A model generated the notes under the pieces. The model worked only from the letters and a program-made list of their open reading frames with translations, did no database searches and was not told the origin of the DNA. A stretch of 64,000 nucleotides of DNA from Rhynochetos jubatus (Eukaryota; Chordata; Aves; Eurypygiformes; Rhynochetidae), in contig CM050657.1 of assembly GCA_027574665.1 (NCBI GenBank), positions 28,705,408 to 28,769,407 on the forward strand. The letters are read 5' to 3'. Position 1 is the stretch's first letter; each line of letters opens with the position of its first letter. Below are positions 37,101-49,805 of the stretch, one piece after another. The position numbers were made by a program, and so were the translations under genes.

Positions 37101-37589
37101 ATTGACTTATTTCAGAGCTGTCACTGCCAGTATTTTTCCCTCAGCTTTTAGATATGAATTGGCAACAGGAAGAGACTACTGTGGCATTTTAGTTAGCTCA
37201 GTCTGTTTTTTACATGTCAGCCTAGGACACTGTTACTGGATAAGAGAAAATCACGGACCAAGAATATAATATTCTTACATTTTAAGGATACAGACTATTC
37301 CAGTGGTTTGCCTTAATATTTTGAGGGTTTAGACTTTTGTAAAATTTCCAAAGGGCTATATTAAATAATTAATCAGCCCTTCTGATAGGAAGATAGGCAG
37401 AATAGAGTAAACGACTGCAGATTTGTTGGTTTGAGCTGACAGCAACTGAAACAATAGCACCAAACAGAGCTGGCTTTCACATGAGAAAATATGTCAATCA
37501 TTCCTGAAAAGGCAGAGGGAGCCAAATTTAGGCTGAGACTTTGATCTGGCTCCAGTCGTTCTAGGAGATATTCACACTCCCTCTGCACA
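34191..37589. other. Intergenic DNA, no gene seen
   Basis: Pyrimidine-rich stretches on the plus strand (35020-35120, 36060-36250) generate Ser/Leu/Phe-rich open frames that look like composition artefacts. A T-rich tract lies at 35672-35704. I found no splice-flanked exon, RNA gene or transposable element. Confidence 0.6.
35672..35704. repeat. T-rich low-complexity tract
   Basis: A run of T with a few interspersed C (gttttctttttc, then T13, then ctttttt). Simple low-complexity DNA. Confidence 0.85.
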
Positions 37590-37700
37590 CAGTCCTGGAC
37601 AACCTGCTCTAGCTGACCCTGCTGAGCAGAGGGGTTGGACTAAGTGATCTCAAGAGGTCCCTTCCAACCTAAGGAATTCCATGCTTTGTGTGATTCTGTG
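37590..37700 (+). mobile_element. CR1 LINE, short 3' tail
   Basis: About 110 bases of CR1 3' UTR: gtcctggacaacctgctct, gaccctgctgagcagaggggttggacta, gaggtcccttccaacct, ending near tgtgattctgtg. It differs from the copies at 3041 and 22930, so it belongs to another CR1 subfamily. Confidence 0.92.
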
Positions 37701-40700
37701 CTTCTGTGGCTTTGAAGTTTTGTTCACTTAGAGTAAAAAATTGTCTTCAGAAACCGTGCTTATGCATGACTTGGTTTGTCCCAGGAAATCTATACAGTGT
37801 ATACTGATTCTCTAGCTGCATGGTATTTTCAGGAATAGATCAATGTTGTAGGGGGTGGGGGGAAAAGAGTGTTTTGTTTTATACTTCCCTTTGCTTTTCA
37901 AATGAGCTGATTTTTACAAAGCTCTCCTAATTAGAAATACAGAGGTGGAAAGATTAGAATGTGGTGCATGTATACAAAAGTCAGATCTAAAAGCTCTAAA
38001 CATTTTAGCATTTTCTGGACAGAGACATAGTATTTCCAGAATAAATGAGATACTGTCAAATATCCAATACAGGGACCATCTTTCTTACATGACAAAAAAT
38101 TTCATCCAGTTAGGACAACTGGGTCCTAATCCTAATAGAGGCCTTTGGGCACTAGTGTTAGTCAAATAATATTTTCGATGCATCTCTACTTATACTCCTT
38201 GTTTGTATCTGCTGTGCAGTTGGTGTGTTCACACAGATCACTGGCTTGGTGGAAGTGCAGCTATTCTTTTACAACTAAAGTAACTTTCCTTTCCCATGAA
38301 TGTAAAAGGGGTGCTACATAGTTTTCGTATCGTTATTTTGAATTTTTTTTTTTAAATAGAGATCATCTAACAGTGCATGTTTGTCTGCTAGATATTTGTT
38401 TACTGAAATGGATACCATGGTTTGCTGCATTACTGTGCAGGTGATTATCATGTACCATTGTTTTGCATTATCAGGTTATTGATGAGGTTGCATAATTCTC
38501 TTCATGTAGTTGTTCAATACATTGGTTGAGTTCTGACACCGTAGATGAATGTGTCTTTTACCCAAAATATCAGGTGCATTTTGCTTGTAGAGTTACAATT
38601 TTTCACATTGAAGATTAGGTAGTTAACTTTAATATGTTAATACGTTTTGGGCAAAGAGCTTGTTTGTTACTCGTTTGTTTGTTTGGGTTTACAGTTTTTG
38701 TGATCTAATTACAGAAATCTGGTTCTGTCAATCTAAGTCCTTTTCCCTTTGAGATGAGTATTTGGGCTGTGACTAAAGCGTGCTCAGTTAACAACAAACG
38801 AGTGTTGAAGAGCTGTCACCATGTGTTGCAACAGATAAGTAGCATGGCTTACTTTAACTTACATTAGAACAGATCCAGCTAACAAGGTTCTCACTGGCAA
38901 TGTCCAGAAGTTTGAGAAGAAGACGGTCTGACAAAGATAGCTGTTGGATGTAGTCAAAAGAGAATGATCAGTGTTTGTCACTTAGTTCCGGACTCATATG
39001 ACATGGCTCTCCATTTAATAAATGCAGATCATTACCACAGGACATGGGGGGTAGATGTATTTATTTTTCATCTATAACTCTAACTACAAAGAGAATTTTT
39101 TTCTAACATAGCCTCAGCATTTTTGAGTGAATTACAAGTTTAAATATTAAACCTACTCATGCAGTCTATTTGTCTGTCTCTCTTTTTCTAACTCTCAAAC
39201 CTACACTCTATTTTCAGCCTATCTGCATTCCCAGAAAATATGGGGGAGGAGAAGGGGGTAAGAGATTGCATTTACATTGTGGAAAATAAATCAAGACTAT
39301 TAAGTTGTTCCCAAATTTTTGAAACTCTGAATAGTTTTCAGTTTTCAGTCTCATTCCAGTAAACAAGACAGTTCCTATAATAGAGCATTTCAGCTGATCT
39401 CAATTGTATTATTCCACAGGGAAAGAAGTTGGTGTCTGCAATAAACTCAAACTGAGTTCTTTAGCTTCTCTTAGGTCAAAACTAATATACTCACTTTTAT
39501 TCAGAATCGGGCCAGAAGCTGGTAATAATAACCAGCTGGTAGGCAATGAGCCATCATCTGTAGCATTAACTGAAATCTTTTAGGCATCTAAAGGTGATGA
39601 TGCATATAGAGTAGACAGAAGGAGACACATTCAGAAATACACTCTTTGAGTTCATCTGTGCTGTCCTGGGTTTTTGGATAAAGATGGAAAAATGCTTTTG
39701 GCTTCCTTCAGTTCTCTGAACATCCAAACTTGATCTCACATGAGCTGTGAGAAGATACTGTTCGACTGCTCTTTGCTCACCCTTTTCCCTTCCCACAGTT
39801 TCAGAGGTTGTTCAAAGAGCTGGTACTTACTTAAAAGACTGTTACTATATGTGTCTACTTTGTTTTGAGAATACACATAGGATTTTTAAATTCTTCTGAA
39901 TAATTATGGCAAATGGGATCTGGAATTCTGTGTCTTCCTGAAAATCACTGGAATTTTTAATTACTAAACAATTTTTGGAAGTTTTATCTTAATTCTAGCT
40001 GTGTTCCTCCAACAATAGTGTTTCCCTCAGGGTTCATATTTTTGACTGTTCTCTTGGGTGAAATTTTCAAGTGCTGGCAGAAGTTAGATTTTTCATAAGA
40101 AATATATTCTGTAGGTCCCTAGAAGAACAGGTCAAGTCAAAAGACACAGCCTCGTAGCAGCTATGAATAAGAACTATCCATTTTTCCTAATGGATAGGCA
40201 AGCAAAAAGCAAGAAAAATTAGGAGATGTCAGAAAAAGAGGCTGAAAAAAGATATTCATAGGCCAATGTAAATGATAATGCAGAAAGCCTGTTTTGACAG
40301 GGTTCTCTGTGGCTATAAAGTTCTGTGCTTTCTAAGATGGCTATTGAAGCATTAAAGTCACACAGGTTGTGAGAACATACAATAAAAATGTAGGGGAAAA
40401 TGGTGGACATTTTGGTGGATTTTTCATGTAAGCATACACCAACTGCTGTGTGTTAATTTTCTGGGTTGATTATATAGTCATGAGATGCAATGTGAGAAAT
40501 TGCTCATGCAATCTATTTGAATAAATGACAGGATATACTGACAATGAAATGCAGGTGTATGAAAAGAAAAGGGCAGCTACTACCGGTAAAAAAAAATAAT
40601 AGAATTCTTGACTGGACACTGCCCTTTTTTATCTCATTTTGGACAATTCTGAACTCTCAAGAGAATAACAAAAAGCTAACAACCTTCGTGCAAGTGAGAA

Positions 40701-43700
40701 GGACTTAAATAAACGTGAACATGCTAACCTTTCTTGGTTTTGATACTTTCAGCTGCTAAATTGCCATGTACAGTTGTTTAAATAGCTGCAGGAGGGGAGA
40801 TTGTAAATAGATGCCTCCATTCATGTACAAAATCCTACGGAGTTAAAAGTTTGTTTCAAAATTACTATGAAATCAATTTGCATCACCATAGTAGCTAATG
40901 GTATTTCCAGAATCATAAAGGCCAGTTGTTAAACTGAAATGCGTATTTCCACAGTAACAGGTACAGTTGAGCCACAGACAGGAAAGCTTCTGTACACAGC
41001 CTCGTTAATGTGGTTCAGACCTACTCTGTTTTCTGGGGAAATGTAAAGAACACAATCCCTGCACCAGTAATCCTATGTATTCTCTCAGGAAGCTTGTAAA
41101 ATTGTCAGTTACAGGATAACTTTTTGAAATACCCATAAGAACCAGGATTGCATCAGAGCCTAAACTTACAAGACCTTAAACACTTTCAAATGGAAATTTG
41201 TTTGTAGGGCAACCTAGGAGTAAGACAGGTGTATAATCTTAACCATAGGGTATGCTTTGGGAAGGTTTCAAGAAGGCAAAGGCAATTTCGTTTATAGCTC
41301 TGAAGGAGCACAGAAGGAGTTTATCTAGATGTAGGGAGAAGGGGGAGAGTGTTTAGCACTTGATGAGGTCTGAAATGATTTTCTGTTTTACAAGGAAAAA
41401 TCAATAGGATCTTATAAATGTATGTGAAGGCAGACATTGAATTTCATGAATCTCTTTTTTAATGTATGCTTTTTGACTTCTCTCAGTGAATTTGCACTTC
41501 AGTCTTTACATTATTTATATTTTCATACATGAAGCAGTAGAGAAAATGAAGCAAGACATGCGTACTTGTGCTATGTATCTGACTTCTATTTGCTAAAACC
41601 AGAATTAGCTGTAGTCAGAGGGATGCTTCATTTAAAAATGTGACTGAATACTCATCTAGGGAGTGACGTATTTGAGAAATAAGTGCATGATTCATGTGGA
41701 CGCTCAGTGTAACTTCACTTGAATTGGATGAACTACTTGGAAGAGGAATCAGTAAAATAAAAGATTTGTCTTTTCATGAAAAATTTTGAAAAATCTTAAT
41801 TCCACCCCACCACCACTTTTTGGTAAAGGGGAAGAGAGGGAATCAAAACGAAATGGTAAATCATGATTCTGTCTGCAGAAAGTTTTAGACAGCAATAAAT
41901 TCAGAGTGCTTTTAGAATGCTAGTTGTAATTGATTGACAGAAGTCTTGATCACATTATATGTTGTGAATTTGAGGGGGACAAAGGAATAAGATGCACAAC
42001 AGGACAAAATCAGATTTCTGCATAGCTACACAGATTTCTGGCTACTCCCAGAAATTAGTAAATCTGCAGTAAATATTTAGTGACTCCTAGTTTGGCGATG
42101 GTTCAGTTTGGGTTTTTTTCAGGTCTTTCTGCTCCCTATTTTTTGATGTGTTTTCCCCTGAATTTTCTTCATTTATGGTTATGTTAAGGCATTACTAAGG
42201 TCTGCTGTCCTGGCAGATTACAGTACTTAGAGGTTCTCAGTCTCTTAAGAAATTTGGTTTAGGTGAAGGACTGTTTGTGAAAAATAAACAAAAAAAGAAC
42301 CCCAACTGTATTAGCATGGTATGAGGGGTCACACTTTAATGACCTCTCCTATGAGATTATGCTCTACCTGCTACAAATGATGAGTTTGGCTCTGGCATTG
42401 AGTTAATATACAGTAAACTAACATGAAGGAAGGATCAGGCCCTTACAGTATAGGTGTTATATCAAAAGTTGGTCCAGATAAGTAATATAATTCAATTTTT
42501 ATTCTGACAAAAGGATCTGTGCTACTAAACTATTAAATTATACAAATACAATGCTGATACCATTTTAAAATTATGATATTCTGACGTGAAGGTCACGAGA
42601 TGGGAGTAACTGTAACATTTTCTGCTGAAAACTATATTTCATCTTTTTGTGGTGTGGTAAAATATTATCTGCAAGGTATATGATTTGGTACAGAAAAGTA
42701 CTCTGCAATGCTCTAAGCATTTAGAGGTTGTTTTGGCTTTGTGGTGGTTTTGTCTGTATATTTTTGTAGCACTCCACTATTTGTATTTTGAAAACTGAGA
42801 TGAAATGCAATTGAAAATTCATTACTTGGCCTCCTAGACTCATGATTGTAGGCTCAAAGAGATAACATGTAAGTAGAGACATTCTTTGAATAAAATGCCT
42901 AATTATTTCAGGATTGTGGAATGGAGTCACGGCTGTACTTTCCCATGTGAATTTTGTTCCTTTCTGGTATTTTTGTACCCCATTGATTCTCAAAATCTTT
43001 TCCATACAATGGCATAGCTTCACCAGGAAAGACGTTTTTTGCCATCTCGTGCTGTCTGGGATGACTAGACATTGTTTATATGTCTATGAACCTTCTGAAA
43101 GGTATTAGAACCAGGCATTTCATTTTTAGATTACTGTTCTAATTAGCAGGCTATAATGTATTTAAGAATCCAACTAATTCGATGGGCTTCACCCACTAGT
43201 GTGTAGCTGAGTGAACAGCTTCTTCCATGTCCTTTGTCAGACAAGAGTGAAAAGTGCATAAATAGATTAGGGCAGGAGGTGAACATGAAACCAGTCTAAT
43301 GGGCAGTTGGTTCCCTCAGAGAATTGTCAGAGCTTTTGATCTCGCTTCTAGATGCATGCACATTGATTTTGTCTTGGACTCTCTCCAGGCTGTTGATTTT
43401 TGTCTGGTTGGCTTCACCATTTGTCTAATATTTCTGTTTGTTGGGCAGTCCACAGGAACTGCTGTACTGAGCTTTCCCTGGGCTGCTGCCTGATGTAAAC
43501 CCTAGGGTAAGCCCCAGGTATTCCTACAGTCCATGTGCTGGGAAATGGCACAGTGTGAGGAGACATTTAGTTTATTGAAAATGTACTACAGGGTTGATCG
43601 CTACACACAGAGTATGTTTAATGTGTGACAATCCTAGATGTACAGTGTACGTACAGACTATGTGCATGGCACATGCACACTATGCCTGGTTCTCACTGGA

Positions 43701-43859
43701 ATGGTCGCACTTCTACTGCCCACACCAAGAAATTCCCCTTGGAAGCATGACAAGCCTCATCTAGCTCTCAGTTCCCACAGGTTACTGAAAGAAAACACAT
43801 TAATGCAGGCCCTCCTGATCAGGAATGAGAATTGCAGGAATTATGGCTAACGTTTAGCC

Positions 43860-44345
43860 CTATCTTTGTTTCTGAGGAGAAGTGGTAATGTTAAAAATAG
43901 CAGAATTTGTAATTTGTTTTATGACTAAAGTCTTTCCAATTGCTGATGACACTGTTACCAATTTTTCACTGACTCCTAGTAGCTGATTATTGGTTGTGCA
44001 TGCAAAGTAATTATTGCATGTCAGAAGTTTCTTTGAAGCTGTCTTAATACACTGGATTAGAGTCCGCTCACTCATTACTGAAGTGCTATGGCCAGGTGAC
44101 AGCCTCTTTCGCCCTAACCATGAAGAAACGATTGCAGAATTGGCAAAATTACTATTGCCTGGTGGTGAGAAAATATGCTTTGTATGAAATTTTGGTTTGC
44201 AAGAGTTAATGCTTTTTGGTTGTTGTCCAGGATGAATTTTCATCTTTAGTATAGAATGCATAATTCTTCGAAGATGAACATAATGTTTAACATCAAAGAC
44301 CTCCAATAGAAAATGAATTTCTGAGGTTTGAGTCACATTTATAAG
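43860..44345 (-). other. Unassigned 158-codon open frame / possible conserved element
   Basis: The minus strand stays open from 44345 to the stop at 43860, unusually long for DNA of this base composition. The frame begins without ATG (GTG at 44336) directly after a TAG, and there is no convincing splice acceptor. I do not recognise the predicted protein; it has no signal peptide, membrane segment or repeated motif. The DNA itself carries several homeobox- and POU-like cores (taattatt, atgcaaag, attgcatg), which is what vertebrate conserved non-coding enhancers look like. I lean towards a non-coding element whose sequence happens to lack stops, or chance. Confidence 0.25.
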
Positions 44346-44793
44346 CTATTAATTTAGATAACTGATTTACATGTATATTCAAGAATCTACTTTCTTTTCT
44401 AACGTTTTAAGAATACAGCAATGCTAATACCACTGTTAACATCACTGATGCAAATGTGAAAATATGATGAGTCTGCATTAGCTGATCCTGGGCAGTGTTT
44501 TCAGTTTCCATAGAAGGGGATCTGTCCGAGTTTTGGAGAGGCTACTTTGTCACTAGTTTGCTCTAGTATGAAAAAACAAGATAAGGGCAATAACTGGAGA
44601 AAGCCATTGTAAATGTTGAGGGGTTTATTGCACTTTGGAGATCTCTGCAGTACAGCTGAAATTGGTTATGTAAGCAAGAAGATATTCAAATGGTTGAACT
44701 GGAGCTTTGAAAGACAAAGCTCTTAGAAGTCCTCCCAAGAAACTCCAGCTATTGACAATCAAGATCTGTGTAATTTTTAACCTAACTTCATTA

Positions 44794-44879
44794 GGTGGTG
44801 AGGTTTTGTTGTTGTTGTGTGGGGTTTTGTTGTTTGGTTGGTTTGGGTTTGGTTTTTTGTTTTGGGTTTGTTTTGTTTT
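44794..44879. repeat. G/T-rich strand-biased tract
   Basis: About 86 bases that are almost only G and T on the plus strand (gttgttgttgtgtggggttttg ... gggtttggttttttg). Low-complexity, with several GGG and GGGG runs. Confidence 0.85.
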
Positions 44880-46497
44880 AGCTCTCTGGGGCCAGCAGCC
44901 TCCTAAGCAGTGTGTGAATAACATCACAGGCTCAGACTGCCCTTGCTGCACTGCATGTCTTGAGAGAATGCACTGCTTCTAATTCACCATTGTACAGCTA
45001 CTGGTTTTAGATACTTTTAGCATTTCTGCTGTCTTTGAAACTTAGATGGGTCTGTCAATAAGTGACAGTCTCTAGAGACTCATCACCAGAGTTGTCATGT
45101 CCTTACACTTTAATCAGGCCACAGTACTTCGGTGACAATAAAGATGTGTCTTAAGGTAAGAACAAGCTTTCAGTCTGAAAAAAACGGAGACTGGCTGTTT
45201 AAGGAGCTACAGATAATATGAAGATTATTATTATTAAGAAGTTTTTTCTTGCATGTTGATATTCTAATAGTGAAACTACATAACAATATGGCAAAGAATC
45301 TGACAAAAATGAAAATGTTTTATTATAATGATAGGACTTCTTATGAGGATTAGATTTCATGGTGCCTATCACTAACCTTTCAGTTTTCCGAAACTGAGCC
45401 ATGTTTATTTTTGAGTAGATAAACAATGACTTGTGGGTTTTTTTTTATTATTATTTTTTAAAAATTATTTTGGAATAGAAAGGATTAGAGTTTAGATTGC
45501 TTAAAAAAAAAAAAAAGAGATTAATTAGTAGGCATTTGGGTTTGAAATGAAAATATTGTATCTAGGAAATGTATTTTGCAGAATGAACTGAAATCAAGAC
45601 CAAAAATGTTAATAGAATGAATTTGTAAAAATATCTGTCATGCACATCTCATTTTAAGTCTATTAAAATCAGGAGTAGGTTTTGTTATTCTTTAAGAATT
45701 AGTTTAAACTTAAAATGTTGCAGTGTTGCTACTTACTGAACTTTGTAACAAGTTACTGCGTTACATCACTTGACAATGATGACAAATTAAAATTTAAAAT
45801 CCGCTGCAAGAGTTCAGGTTGTTCCAGTTTTAATGGCTCAGAAGAGTTGCGAGAAGATCCCGCACAAAACCACACAATTCTACAACACTCACATTTTGCT
45901 TTGAGTATTTATCACCTGTAACTTTGGACTTGACTGACATGCCTGATGACTTTTCCTACATTTCCTGTATTACACTGTCAATGGGCAGAATTTTTCAAAA
46001 GCAGTCAGCATTATCCACACTCTCGATAGTGACTGTCATACTGCCCCAGTGAGGTTTTTAGGAGTTCAGCTGTCAGCCAGTAATTGGTAATTCAGTAATT
46101 TTAAAAAGTGTCTCATCTTTCTCTTTCTCCGTAGATTTTTCTTTGCCATTCTGTCATATTTCCTTTCCTGATCACCTAAAAGAATGAAAAATACTGTGCC
46201 AGCTCCACTAATTTTTAGAGTGAAAGTGGACTTTAAAGTATAGGTCCTGACATTAATTATCATGCAGGATTTTTGAGTTTTAAATTGTGATGGTGTTGCC
46301 TGAAAATTTTGCACTAACACCTCAACTTCCAGCTCTCAGAGGCATCCGTAAATTCTTTCCAAATGCACCCATTGCTGGGGACGGCTGAGTAGGGACAGAG
46401 TGCTAATACAATGCCTGTTGCTTTCTTGTCACGTTCAGTGCCATTCACAGTTCCGGCTAGAGAGCAGGCACATACAATCAGACAGAGCTTCTTTATA

Positions 46498-46567
46498 CAA
46501 TCACAGACCCGTTTGGGTTGGAAGGGACCTTAAAGATCATCTAGTTCCAACCCCTCTGCCATGGGTG
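46498..46567 (-). mobile_element. CR1 LINE, minimal 3' tail
   Basis: About 70 bases matching the last part of CR1 on the minus strand: on plus it reads caatcacagacccgtttggg, ttggaagggaccttaaagatc, ccaacccctctgccatggg. Only the terminal 3' UTR is left. Confidence 0.9.
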
Positions 46568-48596
46568 ATTTGACTCTTGCACATTTTTGCCTTGCCAAAA
46601 CATATATACTTCAGAAATGAGTGGAATAATTCACTGCGCCTTAACAGGGACCCAGATTTCAATTCAATGTTGATCACTGGTTAGGGAGGGAAATGCAAGA
46701 AGCCTTGATAAGATTGTAATAAATGCAGCATGACTAGTGACCTGAATGCAGGCTGGAAGGTTGAGCCTGTACTGACCCCTGACCTCTCAGATTGGATCCT
46801 CTCCTTCTCTCAGTGAAGTCGATGGCAGTTTCTTCAGTTTCTGTTCAAATTGGAGGATATCACCTGCTTTCAGATTCTTAAAATTCATAGCCAATTTTAA
46901 ACACAAAATTTCCTGCCAAATGCACCAGATATTCCACTCATGCAACTCTGACACCTGCTGTGTTAATAGCTCAGCATATTTCTGGATGCAGTTCAGACAA
47001 ACTGAATACCCACCAAGCAGCTCAAACCTCTAGTGAGGCAGCAGTGGAGCCCTGCTGGGAGTAGGCTCAGGTTGGTAATTTGGCCTTCGTTTCTGATTCG
47101 GTGCTTTTTCTTTTTTTCTTTTTATTTTATTTTATTTTTTAAGCATCAGCCTTCAGAAAGATACTATAAAGCATGTACAGATCTCATTAAGGGTAGTTCG
47201 TTATTGCAACTAAGCATGTTTAAATGATTTTCTGAATGTAGACCTTCCATTTCACTTTTATTACAAAAAAAGTCAAAATAGAATAACAGTAGAACCATAC
47301 AAAACCAGCTTTGTTAAACTGAGTTAGTAGTTTAGTAATTTAATTAAAACTTGATAAAAATAGACCTACTTTGGTGTTCGTGTTTGTTTTTATTTTTTTC
47401 CCCATGGCATTCAATTACAGGTTCTCAAACCTTAGGGAAAGGCTAAACTAACAGTAATTGTATCGTATCTTGCGTCTCCAAATGGTTTACTTTCTTATTT
47501 TACGCCACACTGGATAGATATCTTTTTGGTTGAGCTTTATATATTCGTCCTATAAAATATTTGGAGTAAACCTCAGGAGTATGTATTTACACACTGCTCC
47601 ATGGTACATGCTCAAGTTTCTTCATCGTCAGTCTTCCAAGCCAAAAGCCATGCATCCATTCTCCTACTCTTTATATAAAGCTGAATGCTGGGAAATGTTG
47701 CCAGGCCCTGAACTTATTTGGGTTACATTTTTGTTGTTGAATTCACCTTGACGTCCAGTCTTGCTCTCTCCGACACCAGTGGCAGAACTCACTTGAATTT
47801 CCCTAGCACAATTTGAGTCTTAGAAGGAAATACTCTCTACTTGGATATATGAGACTGCTTTATGAAATTCTTGGCACAGCCATATTAATATACTTCATAG
47901 GCTGCATTTGAACACGTGGGGCAGAGGGAGCAGGGAAATGTTCCACCAAACACCATGAAAGATGCATATTAATGTGTGGTGCCTAATCTGAAGGTCACAC
48001 ATTAGTACATATGTAAGTTTTGGGATAAAATAAAAATATTTGAATGTATACCAGTATATATATTATCTATCTGATAGCCTGTATAAGTGTCTTCAAATCC
48101 AAAATTTATGCAATGGCTTTATTATGCTTGTTGGAGCAAATATTTTCAGTTTGGTTGTAGTTTATTGATCTTGTTTCTCAGTGTAACATCAAAATGTTTT
48201 GTGTGTTGTCTAAACTCCTTTGTGTCAGATGTTAGGTAACAAAATTTTGGAAATCCTGGTGATGAGGGGCTCTCACTACATATTTATGCAGACAAGGGCC
48301 TGATCTTTGCCTTTGATATGATGTTAAAGGGTGAGATATTGGTCAAAGCATGTTCAGTTTTTTTCATCAAAAGGACAACCCCCATGGGGAAATATGTCCC
48401 TCATATTCTACATGTAAGTCAATGTCTTTAACCAGTGATTCATCAGGAATGTTCCTATGATAATATATATAGTTTTTAAATCATGTTCCTCATGACAGAA
48501 TATGAACTTTTATACTTAATTATGATGTCTCTAGGTACAACCCTATTTTTTATTCTTTCAACATGTTGTACAAATGCTTTTAAAGACTCAATCGAT

Positions 48597-48644
48597 GATT
48601 CTCAGTCGGTTAATGATTCTCAGTCGGTTAATAATTCTCAGTCC
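48597..48644. repeat. 18-bp tandem repeat, about 2.7 copies
   Basis: The unit gattctcagtcggttaat starts at 48597 and 48615. A third, partial copy from 48633 (aattctcagtcc) has one change near its start and then breaks off. Short local tandem array. Confidence 0.9.
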
Positions 48645-49787
48645 TGGGGTTAGATTGATTCTCCCAGCGACTAGCATTTGGGAAGGATGTCTGCAAGCCT
48701 GGTCAGTATGCATATCCTGGTGTCAGGAAAGGTATTCTGAAGGATTAGTACATATCTACATGTGGAATTATCCAAGAATGAATGCCAACCTCTAAGTCAC
48801 TTTGAGGTTGTGTTTGTGTTTTGTTAAGTTTGTGTTTCTAATTGAGTTGGTTCTTAAAAATTCTTTTTGTTTTCACCTCAAAATTCACTTATTTTCCTTT
48901 CAAATATGGCCATGAATTTAAAATGAGAATTCATTTACTTTTATGAAATAACTCCAAAAACCTCTGCTGCTCTGCCTTAATAAAGTCATTTAAAGCTTGT
49001 CAAGACACTCACATTAGAAGCCTTTAAAGTCTTTATCAACTGGCTTTTATTCATTCTTGTAGGTGGACCCACAAAAGAATTGTTTTGGCATATTTCTTTA
49101 CAATGATAATATAAAGGAAAATGGCAATAACAAAGCTTTTGCCTTAAAAATTCTTTCATTCAGTAACTTTGGTTTCAGTTTTGACTAATTTAAATGCACA
49201 TAACGCCACACAACTACACAGGTGCATAAAGCCTACTTTAAGAGAACAAAAAAGTAGTGCTGGCATGCGTGACGTACAGGCCCGTGGGATCAGGGGAGGG
49301 CTCAGCGGAGGGCTCAGCTGTGTGCGCAGTACTGGAATTTTGGTCTGTAGTTTGTTTTGTGTGTTTGTCGTGTGTAGTAGTTGATCGGGGTTTTTGAGGG
49401 TGGTGTTTTTTCGTTGTTGATTTTTAGTTTGATGGGTTTTTTATTTTTTATTTAACAAATCTAAAGGCAAGCTCAGCTTTTATTCTCAATTTCTGGTTGA
49501 TTTAAAGGAATAGAGCAGGAAATAAACATAAGGCTGAACTAAGGTTTATACTTTTCAGAACTGGTAGATTTGTGATTGGAATACTAAGACTACTGATGCC
49601 ATGTGGTCTTGAGGGAACTCCTCCTCTCCTCCCTGCCTTGTATGAACAAGGTCAGGTCACATGTACCATTTAAACTTGGCTGAGTTCTGTTTTGTATGAA
49701 ATACAGTGTTTGCCATGGTTTTCACATCTCAATGCAGTTCTCAGCATTTCCAAACCCTTCTTAATCTAAGGAGTAAAACCCAGACAC

Positions 49788-49805
49788 AATAATAATAATA
49801 ATAAT
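49788..49805. repeat. (AAT)6 microsatellite
   Basis: Six perfect aat units, a likely length-variable microsatellite. Confidence 0.9.

Larger units (their letters stand above)
37701..46497. other. Intergenic DNA, no gene recognised
   Basis: Mostly AT-rich. It contains a G/T-rich tract (44794-44879) and one unusually long open frame on the minus strand (43860-44336) that is described separately. No transposable element was recognised between the two CR1 scraps that bound this segment. Confidence 0.6.
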
